Source: Streptomyces sp. NRRL B-3428
GTDB lineage: Bacteria > Actinomycetota > Actinomycetes > Streptomycetales > Streptomycetaceae
Reading direction: 5' to 3'
Assembly (NCBI GenBank): GCA_000721375.1
Contig: JOGW01000022.1
Location: forward strand, 48,090-112,089
DNA length: 64,000 nucleotides
The position numbers were made by a program, and so were the translations under genes. Each line of letters starts with the position of its first letter. The stretch's first letter is position 1. Positions 34,501-42,400 of the stretch are shown here, one piece after another. The notes under the pieces were generated by a model that saw only the letters and a program-made list of their open reading frames with translations, searched no databases and was not told the origin of the DNA.

Positions 34501-34613
34501 AAGCGGCGCTGTTTTCCGTCCTGGCGGACCGCATTCTGGCAGCGATGCCGGACGGCGCCGATCCCGACGTGGAAATCCACGCGCGGGCGCTTCGGCGCCG
34601 TCTGGCCGACTGA
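31545..34613 (+). CDS. SARP/AfsR-type transcriptional activator with NB-ARC and TPR domains, 1022 aa
   Basis: Residues 1-95 form an OmpR-like winged helix (VRFLVLGPLEIDD, LVDAVWGGSPPRTARSQIQI, GTRPPGYSFRI). Residues 100-240 form the bacterial transcriptional activation domain, ending in RDARSVLQEELGLEPGPEL. Residues about 290-560 are an NB-ARC ATPase with P-loop GKGGIGKTT at 315-323 and LLLLDNA. The rest is a TPR-rich region. Large SARPs of the AfsR kind activate biosynthetic operons at direct heptamer repeats. I chose GTG 31545, preceded by AAGGGGGA; GTG 31512 is possible. It follows the MFS gene by 163 bp and is the likely pathway-specific activator. Confidence 0.92.
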   Translation: MRFLVLGPLEIDDVGWSVESLPSRQRTVLAMLLLQANSVVPVDQLVDAVWGGSPPRTARSQIQICVSQLRQRFSAAALYDVIGTRPPGYSFRIQHGQLDLDVFRSSVGEGRDAVKRGDLEAGARHLRSALLMWRGEAFADIESEKVESAATFLGEQRIAVAEECMEVELQLGHHNELIGELSALIDRYPFRERLRAQLMISLYRAGRQAEALQVFRDARSVLQEELGLEPGPELRELERAILVADPVLEPAGGFTALNASAVSLAAPSVPRLLPTTIGDFTGRRRQIAQLRRRLAAHTDDPGARRLAPAIEVITGKGGIGKTTLAVHLAHQLSEEYPDGQLYVRLQDSALKPVPAGEVLETFLRALGVTGKEMPAEVEARAAMYRDRLAGRKVLLLLDNAVDEGQVLTLLPGTTSCAVLVTSRARLTGLPGAHQTVLHEFDDELAVELVENVLGSDSRNFDGAQLRRLARLCGGLPLALRIAAARLAAHPHWTVPHLTQRLSDETRTLDEFTHGSLDIRDNIALSCQQLPTQAHSLFRRLALVDAPDFGSWVAAGLAGTGVTEAEDILDTLLDAHLIEVETRPGVAPRYRLHDLIRRYARERLEAAEPGRERDAALSRLLGACLFLAETAHGREYGGGHTMLTGTAKRWIFEANEVENILGDPLEWLERELPTLSSMVLRACSLDEHELAWSLALPLITLYESRGGFEEWRRVHGAVLEAVTAAGNTRGRAAMLYSLGTMHVHKEDFPEAELLLQQAQDAFAEVGDELGGALAVRNRAYLARVRGEVGAAMTGYEQALEALRRVDDRVGQAHVLNSMAQIRLTQERFGEAAALLEQALDVAQLTNSRRVNAQIFHRFGELHLHCGRTEAAAESFRNALTEVREAGDRTGEAFSLHGLGLVHLRAGRHADAEEVLGHALTLATQSMQQILSARILVALADVHCSEGRQLKAARDLATAFPAFVRAGAAPWQIDVLKRFHELQVEESEAALFSVLADRILAAMPDGADPDVEIHARALRRRLAD

Positions 34614-34629
34614 GCGAGCCCGGACGCGT

Positions 34630-34818
34630 TCAGGGCTGCGGGGTGGGCGGGTTACCGCCCCAGTGGGTGTCGTCCGTACCGATGGTGCCGTCGAGCGGAG
34701 CAGCCAGAGAGCCGTGGCTCGGTGCCTCCGCGGCGGCGGAACCGGCGAGTGCGACCGGTGTGAGAGCGGCGGCGAGGACGAGCAGCGAGCCGGTGACGAG
34801 GCGAGTCCACGAATTCAT
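34630..34818 (-). CDS. Small secreted peptide, 62 aa
   Basis: The N-terminus is a clear signal peptide: MNSWTRLVTGSLLVLAAALT, then PVALAGSAAA-EA with a likely cut near residue 30. The mature part is about 32 residues, rich in Gly, Pro and Asp (SHGSLAAPLDGTIGTDDTHW then GGNPPTPQP), and has no Cys. GGAG lies 6 bases before ATG 34818. It is convergent with the SARP gene, with 16 bp between the stops. I do not recognise a family. It may be a cell-wall or signalling peptide. Confidence 0.6.
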   Translation of the reverse strand: MNSWTRLVTGSLLVLAAALTPVALAGSAAAEAPSHGSLAAPLDGTIGTDDTHWGGNPPTPQP

Positions 34819-34976
34819 GTCAAGCTCCTGATTTCATCGATTGCGGGAAGTGGTGCGAACACGTCCGGCGTACCGTTGACCGGCCGCGTTCACCGCCGGC
34901 AATCAGAAAAGAGCGTGGCGCTGTCGCGTCCCTACTCTTTCGCTGTTGCCACGCTTAACGCAATGTCCGTGCATGG

Positions 34977-35849
34977 TCACCGCAGAACGTCCAGCCACTG
35001 TTCGTCGTCCCGCATCTCCCCGCGGACCAGCCGGATCATGGCTCTGCGCAGGGCAATTGCCGCCGCTCCCGGCTGACCGTCGCCGATCCGCCAAGTTCCA
35101 TGCGGAGCGCGAATGGCATATACCGGAATCACAAGCGCGGCATCGGTGCATATGAATGCCTCGGTGACCCGGCCCGAGAGCGCGTCCTCGCGCCAGTCGC
35201 GCGCATCGCGCGACTCCTCCCGCGACTCGAATCCCAGCACCCGGGCGAGCCGCAGCACCGTGTCCCTGGCAATCACCGGGCCGTCGTCGATGGCAGGAGT
35301 GAGCAGACACGCCCGGGCGGCCGGCCCGGTGACGAAGAACGGATGCGGGCGATCCGGCCCGGTACCCGCGCAGCGGCCGTCGACATGGGCCCGGACCGGT
35401 GTCAGTCCCGCACGGTTCGCCTCCACCGACGCCGTCAGCGTGAACCGGGCCTCGCCCCGCGGGCCTTCGCCGGCCGCGGCATCGACGCGTGCCACCAGAT
35501 GCAGCGAGTGCGGTGGGTCGGGCAGACCCCTCCCAAGCCGGCTGGCCAGCACCCGGGCCGTGTCGACGAACACATCCACCGGTACCGGAGGTACCCCCGC
35601 CCTTACGCAGAGCGCCGCGAAGTGCCCGGCATGTGCGCGAGCGCGCATCAGTGCGATCGTGTCGTCCGAACGGCGGTGCCCGCGCAGCCCCCTCGCCTCG
35701 ACGGTGACGGCAGCGTCAGCGGGTCGCGCGGGGGGCAGATGCGGGCCCGCCGGATGCCAGCCGCCCGCCCAGGACCATTGCAGGCAGAGCGAGTTCGGTG
35801 CGACGTATGTGCGGACTGGCTGCTGCTCCAGGACAAGTGTGCTCGTCAT
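34977..35849 (-). CDS. BCAT-like class IV aminotransferase homologue lacking the PLP lysine, 290 aa
   Basis: The C-terminal half follows the class IV aminotransferase pattern seen in the BCAT at 22464: [40 protein letters not shown] and [20 protein letters not shown]. The segment that should carry the PLP-binding lysine (GDIKCAGNY in the BCAT) is replaced by lysine-free sequence around [18 protein letters not shown], and the region is shorter. Aminotransfer is therefore unlikely. It may be a pseudoenzyme, a partner of the BCAT, or a catalyst of another reaction. ATG 35849 has GGAG 6 bases upstream; an earlier in-frame ATG at 35870 is less supported. It is divergent from panD. Confidence 0.65.
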   Translation of the reverse strand: MTSTLVLEQQPVRTYVAPNSLCLQWSWAGGWHPAGPHLPPARPADAAVTVEARGLRGHRRSDDTIALMRARAHAGHFAALCVRAGVPPVPVDVFVDTARVLASRLGRGLPDPPHSLHLVARVDAAAGEGPRGEARFTLTASVEANRAGLTPVRAHVDGRCAGTGPDRPHPFFVTGPAARACLLTPAIDDGPVIARDTVLRLARVLGFESREESRDARDWREDALSGRVTEAFICTDAALVIPVYAIRAPHGTWRIGDGQPGAAAIALRRAMIRLVRGEMRDDEQWLDVLR

Positions 35850-35995
35850 CGCCTGCTCCGAACCTGCCATACGGGGGGAATACCGGTGCGATAGCCGGGG
35901 TGCGGAGACTTCCGCAGGACAACCGCCACCGGCCGGGCCTGCCCCGTGCACCGTCGGCGCCGTGCACCCCACTCCGCGAATGCCAGGAGGCCAGC

Positions 35996-36388
35996 GTGTT
36001 TCGTCAGATGCTGAAGTCGAAGATCCACCGAGCGACCGTTACCGCGGCCTCGTTGCACTACGTCGGGTCCCTCACCCTTGACGCCGATCTCATGGATGCG
36101 GCCGGACTTCTCCCCGGTGAGCATGTGCACATCGTGGACATCAACAACGGTGCTCGCCTGGAGACCTACATCATCGAAGGGGAGCGTGGTTCGGGCACCG
36201 TCTGCGTCAATGGCGCGGCAGCCCGCCTTGTCCAGCCCGACGACCTGGTCATCATCATCTCGTACGGGCTCATGGACGAGACCGAGGTCAAGGAGATCGA
36301 GCCGCGGGTCGTCTTCGTCGACGGGGACAACGCCATCGTGGGGCGCGGGAGCGACCCGGCGGAGAAGTTCCAGGACCTGACTGCCTGA
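35996..36388 (+). CDS. panD: Aspartate 1-decarboxylase proenzyme, 130 aa
   Basis: The protein matches PanD along its full length: [60 protein letters not shown], and [14 protein letters not shown]. Gly24-Ser25 is the self-cleavage site that creates the pyruvoyl cofactor. The enzyme turns L-aspartate into beta-alanine. GTG 35996 has AGGAGG 5 bases upstream. Housekeeping panD would normally lie near other pantothenate genes; none are here. Its place inside the NRPS cluster suggests that it supplies beta-alanine as a building block. It converges on the large NRPS gene across a strong hairpin. Confidence 0.93.
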   Translation: MFRQMLKSKIHRATVTAASLHYVGSLTLDADLMDAAGLLPGEHVHIVDINNGARLETYIIEGERGSGTVCVNGAAARLVQPDDLVIIISYGLMDETEVKEIEPRVVFVDGDNAIVGRGSDPAEKFQDLTA

Positions 36389-36400
36389 GAACCGTGCGGG

Positions 36401-36442
36401 AACCGTGCCCTGCACCGGAAGGCTCCGGTGCAGGGCACGGTT
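36401..36442. terminator. Bidirectional terminator between panD and the NRPS gene
   Basis: A perfect 19-bp stem (AACCGTGCCCTGCACCGGA and its complement) with an AGGC loop fills the 55-bp space between two convergent stop codons. It should end transcription from both sides. Confidence 0.9.
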
Positions 36443-36443
36443 G

Positions 36444-39400
36444 TCATGCCTCACCACTTCCCGCGATGCCGAGCTCGGCCAGCACATCGCCGATGAAGTC
36501 TCCGCCCGCGTCGCCGTTGACCATGAGCACCAGTCCGTGACCGTGCTCGCGGCCGGTGGCGATGAAGCAGCGGAAGCCGGGGGTGTTGCCGGCATGGCCG
36601 AACCAGGTGTCCGCCGCCGTCGTGGTCACGAAGGCGCCCAGGCCGTACCCGGAGTTGGAGTGTGCGGTGAGCATCTCCTCGGCCGTACGAGGGGAGAGCA
36701 GCGCAGCGGACTCGCCGCGGCAGGACCGCAGTATCTCGGCCTCCACCCGGGCCAGGTCGGCTGCTGTCGTCCACAGCCCGGCTGCGGCCAGTTCGCCGAA
36801 GGCCCGCCACCGGGCGGGGTCCGGGCAGCCGTCGGCCAGATGGGCGTGGGCAGCCGCGCCCGCAGACGGTGGAGCAGGCGCGAAGGCGCTGTCCCTCATC
36901 TCCAGCGGATCGAGCACGAGCCGCCGCATCAACGGTGCGAAGGCCTCCCCCGACACGTCCTCACAGATCTGTTGGATCACGGTGTAGTGGCTGCCGGAGT
37001 AGCGGTACCTGCCGCCGGGTGCCAGCTCGGCCCGGACCGGCGCCGTCGTGGCGGGCGTCCGCCCGTGGAGTACGTCGGACAGGCTGGGAACCGGCTGTCC
37101 GGCCGGCCGTCCCTCGTACCCTGTCTCGCTGAGACCCGCGGTATGCGAGAGCAGATGACGCAGCGTCAGCGCCGGCCCGGCGACGGAACCGGGCAGCCGC
37201 CAGGAGGTGAGCAGATCCGCTATCGGCGCATCCAGGTCCAGCACACGGTCGTCCACGAGCCGCAGGACGCCGAGTGCGGTCACATGCTTGCTGGCCGAAC
37301 CGGCCTGGAAGACCGTGCGCGCGGTGACCGGTTCGCCGGTGCCCTTGGCCAGGACCCCGCGGGTCCACAGTTCGGAGCAGATGCCGCCGTCCAGCAACGC
37401 TGCCGAAACCCCCGGTGGTTGGTAGCGGTCGAACGCTGCACCGAGCGCCTGCCGCGCCCGTACGGACCACGACGGCCGCCTACTCGCCGCCAGGTCCGCG
37501 CTCAGCTGCTCGAGCCTGGCCAGGAACGCCAGCGAGAGCCGCTCCACCGTCTCCTGCCGGTGCGCCCCGGGGGAGTAGCGCCACTCGATGTGCAGCACAC
37601 CGTCCAGTACGCCGATCTCGATCTCCAGCAGATAGGGGCGTCGCCCCGCCGGGTCGCGGGTCGTGCCCAGCGAGAAGGGCAGCAGCACGAACGGGGCGTC
37701 GGCCGGCGAAGGCGTATCGCCCACCCGCCCGTGGTAGTTGAAACTGATCGGTGCGTGCGGTCGCGCCTCGCGCGTCTGCTGCGCCGCGTCCTGTCCGACC
37801 AGCAGCCCGGCCAGGCCGTGCCCGATGCCGTGGTGCGGCTCGGTGGCGAGCTGATCGGCGACCGCCGCGAGATTCTCCGCCGCACCGGCGCCGTCGGCCA
37901 CGGTCAGTCGCACGGGCCGCAGGGCGGTGAACCAGCCGACCGTTCGTGAGACGTCGATGTCGTCGAAGAGGGGCTCGCGCCCATGACCCTCCATGTCGAA
38001 CCAGGCAGTGTCCGACCCGGTCCAGCGACCGAGCGTCAGAGCCAGCGCGGTGACCAGAGTCTCGTGGACCGTGAAGCCGCGTTCGCGCGCGCGCCGGGTC
38101 AGCCGGTCCGTTGCCCGGGCGTCGAGGCTGCCCCTGATGCTGCGCACGTCGCCTTCGAGCGGCACCACGTCCCGGTCGTCGACCGGAATCGTCGGCTCCG
38201 CGCCGGGCGCTGTCCAGTACGGCAGCTCCGCCGCGAACGCGGAGGACTTGGCGTGTTCGTTGAGCCGCTGCGACCACTGGCGGAACGCGGTCGACTTGGC
38301 CGGCAGCCGCGGAGGCTCACCGGACGCGGCCCGGCCGTAGGCGTTGTTCAGATCGGCGAGCAGAATCGGCATGGAGGCGGTGTCCACCGCAAGGTGGTGC
38401 ATCACCACGAGCAGCCGGTCCGGTGCGTGCTGCCCGCGCCGGAACAGCACGGTGTGCAGCAGCGGCCCGTCCGCGAGGTCGAGGCAGCGCTGCGCCGCCT
38501 CGGCCGACTCTGCCATCCGCCTCTCCTGGTCGGCGGGCGCGATCTGGGACAGGTCGTCGATGGACAGCAGCGGCCGCTGCTCCGCCTCGGCAGTGTGCTG
38601 TGTCCATCCCTCCGCGCGCCGCACCAGCCTCAGCCGCAGCGCGTCGTGGTGCTCCACCAGGGCGCGCAGCGCCTGCTCCAGCGCGCTCGCGTCGACGGCC
38701 GTACGGCTTTCCAACAGCAGCGCGCGGTTGTAGTGGTCGTGTCGGATGTCCAGCGAGGTGAACCAGTGCTGAATGGGTGTCAGCGGTGTCTGTCCGCTGA
38801 CCGCGCCTTGCTGCGCGAGTACCACGGGTGCGTGACCGGCGTCCGCGACGGCCGCGGCCAGAGCCCGCACCGTCGTGTGCGCGAAGATCTGGCGGGGGGT
38901 GACCGGCAGGCCTTCCCGGCGGGCCCTGGCCATGACCTGCAGCGACAGCATCGAGTCACCGCCGAGCGCGAAGAAGTCGTCCGTGGCACTCACCGGGCCG
39001 CAGCGCAGCACCTCTTCCCAGATCTTGGCCAGGGCCCGCTCGGTACGGTTTGCGGGCGCCTCCTCGCCGGACACCGCATCGCCGGCTCCGGCCGACGGGG
39101 CGGGCAGCGCGCTGCGGTCCACCTTGCCGCCCTGGCTGAGCGGCATGGCATCGAGAACGACCACGACGGCAGGCACCATGTACTCGGGCAGCGACGTGGC
39201 CAGGAACGACCGCAGCGCCGCCGGTTCGGGAACAGGCGCGCCCGCGACGGGCACCGCGTACCCCACCAGCCGCTTGACCCCATGGTCCGCCCGAGCGACG
39301 ACCACCGCCTCGGTGACCGCCGGATGCGCGAGCAACTGCGCCTCCACCTCGCCCAGTTCGACCCGGTAGCCGCGGATCTTGACCTGGTGGTCGGTGCGGC

Positions 39401-42400
39401 CGAGGAAGGAGAAGCTGCCGTCCTCCCGCAGGCGGGCCAGATCCCCCGTGGCGTACATCCGACGACCTGCGCCGGCGAAGGGATCCGGCAGGAACCGCTC
39501 CCCGGTCAGGGCCGCCTTGCCCAGGTAGCCGCGGCCGACGCCGACCCCGCCGATGTACAGCTCACCCGCGATGCCGGGAGGCAGCGGATTGAGGAACTCG
39601 TCGAGCACGTACATCCGCAGATTCCCGATGGGCACACCGATCGGGACGGGCTCCGACGGGTCGAAGGAGTGGTTGATGAGCTGCACCGAGCAGCCGACCA
39701 CCGTCTCCGTGGGCCCGTACTCATTGATGATGCGTGCATCCGGTGCCGCCTGCTGCCAGCGGGTGACGGTCTCGGGCCGGACCTCGTCCGCGCCGACCAC
39801 AAAGGTGCGGACCGAGCGCACACTGCCGTCGTCGACCAGCGCGCGCAGTACGTCCAGATGTCCTGGAGTGATCTTGAGCAGACTGAAGTCGCCCGGTGCA
39901 CACAGCAGTTCGGCCAGCGACGACAGGCTCGGGTCCTTCGGCAGCAAGGTCACATCCTTGCCGCTGATGAACGGCAGGAAGAAGTTCGGCACGGACAGGT
40001 CGAACGCGATGGAGCCGAGCATCGGCGCGCCCTTCGCGCCCTGTGTGCCGTACCCCTCGATGGCCCACCACAGATAGTTGACCAGCCCTTGGTGGGGGAT
40101 CAGCACACCCTTGGGGCGGCCCGTCGATCCCGACGTGTACAGCACGTACACCAGGTTCTGCGGACTCACCCCGGACCGCGGTGCGGATTCGGGCTGCCCG
40201 GCCAGCATCGCGGCATCCCGGTCCAGGCACAGGTTTTGCCCCCCGAAGCCGGTGGGCAAAGCCCCCAGCAGGCGCTCCTCGGTGACGACGATGCCGGTAC
40301 GGGTGTCCTCGAGGATGTAGCCCAGCCGCTCCGCCGGATGCTCGGGGTCGAGCGGCACATATGCGGCACCCGACTTGAGGATGCCCAAGAGGGCGACGAA
40401 CATCTCCACCGAATGCTCCAGGCACACCCCCACGAGCACCTCGGGCCCCGCCCCCCGCGCGCGCAGAGCATGCGCCAGCCGGTTGGCCCTGCGGTCCAGT
40501 TCACCGTAGGAAATGGCCGCACCCTCGGCAGTGACGATGGCCGGGGCGTGCGGAGTGCGGGCGGCCCACTCCTCGAACAGCTCGTGCAGACATGCGTCGG
40601 GGAACGGCATGTCGTTGCTGTTCGCCGCTCCCGTCAGACGCTCGCGCTCACTCGACGACGTGAGCTGAACCAGACTCAGCGGTTGTGCCGCATCCGCCCG
40701 GGCGATGTTCACCAGCAGCCGTGCGTACTGCCCGAGCAGACGCTCCGCCGTGGCCAGGTCGTAGCGGTCGGCCCGGTGGTTGAGCTTCAGGACCATCCGC
40801 TCATGGAGGTTGATGTCGAGCACCAGCGGATAGCCGGTGCGGCTCACCCTCGTCCGGTCCGTCAGCCGCAGATCGTCCGGCACCGGCACGGAGGTCCGCT
40901 TGAAGTTCTCGAAGACGACGATGCTCTCGAAGAGCGGCAGTCCGGCCGGCACCGACGAGGCACGCTGGATCTGTGCCAGTGAGTCGGCCTCGTGGTCACG
41001 CAGCTCCACGTTGCGCCGGTGGATGTCGTCCAGCCAGGAGCCGAGCGGCTGGTGGGGATCCGTGCGCATCCGTACGGGCAACGTGTTGATCAGCATGCCG
41101 ACGGCGCGGTCGATGCCTGTGACCGGCGCGGAACGGCCGGCGACGGTCACACCGACCACGACATCCCGCTCGCCACTGTGCCGGCCGAGCAGCAGAGCCC
41201 AGGCCCCCTGCGCAATGCTGCTGACGGTGACCCGGCGCTTCCTCGCGAACTCGCGCAACTGCGCCGTGTCCTCGTCTGAAAGCACCAGCCGCACAGAGCC
41301 CGTGGAACTGCTGCCACTCTCGCCCCGGCCGGCCGGCAGCGGCGTCGCCGAAGTGAATCCGTTCAGCACGTCCTGCCAGTACGCCGCCGAGTCGTCGTCG
41401 GCGGTCGGCGGGCGCACCGCCACGGGCGCCGCGAGCGCCAGGGACACGTCCTTGTCCGGCGCGGCCCGCAGTGCCTGGTACGCGGCGAAGACATCGCCGA
41501 GCACGATCTGCAGACTCCACCCGTCGATCAGGATGTGATGGGCCTGCCACACGAAGCGATGGGAATTCACCCCTGTACGGGCCAGTGCGAACCGCAGCGG
41601 CGGTTCGGCCGCCAGGTCGAAGGGGCGGGCGGCCTGCTCGCGTACCCACTGCTCCACTGCGGTGGCTGGGGCCCCACGCAGGTCGGTGCGCGTGAACGGT
41701 GCCGTGTACGACCGCCGCACCAGTGCGAGCGGCTGTGACTGGTCCTCCCAGAGGAACTGGGTTCGCAGCGCCGGGTGCCGCTCCGTCTGCAGGCGCCAGG
41801 CCTGCACGAACGCCTCGGCGTCCAGCGGCCCTTCGATGTCGAACGCGAACTGCTGGACGTACTCCCCGGCTGCGCCGCCGTCATCCGCCAGCGTGTGGAA
41901 GAGCATGCCCGCCTGGAGAGACGAGGCCGGATGCACCGCCTCGAAGTCGGTGGGCTCGATGCCGGGTATCCCCGTGAGCAGGCCGAGACCGACGTCCGCC
42001 TGATCGGCGGGCGGTGCCTCGCCGGAGCGGGCATCGGGCAACGCGGCGAGTTCGGCGGCGAGTTCGGCGACCGTCTGGTGGCTGAACAGATGGCGGGGCA
42101 GCATCGCGAGGCCCGCGGCCCTGGCCCGCGCGACGATATGGATGGACATCATCGAGTCGCCGCCGTGATCGAAGAAGTTGTCGTGCACGCCGACCCGGTC
42201 GACGCCGAGCACCTGGGCCCAGATTTCGGCCAGAGTTCGCTCCTGCACGGTCCGTGGTGGGGCGTACGGCTGTTCCGCGGTGGTGCGCAGCCCCGTGGGC
42301 TCGGGCAGCGCCTTGCGGTCGATCTTGCCGCTCGCGGTCATCGGCATCCGCTCCAGCGCCACGATCACCGCCGGGACCATGTAATCGGGCAGGGCGCGAC

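Noticed and set aside
36444..37460. Reading the C-terminal domain of the NRPS as a separate beta-lactamase resistance gene.
   Set aside because: It is in the same frame as the E domain with no stop or start between, and it occupies the position of a chain-releasing domain. A PBP-type thioesterase explains it better.
37983..40982. A nearly 1000-codon open frame on the plus strand inside the large NRPS gene.
   Set aside because: It is antisense to clear C, A, T and E domain motifs. Long stop-free antisense frames are expected in DNA with this third-position GC bias, and its translation shows no domain.
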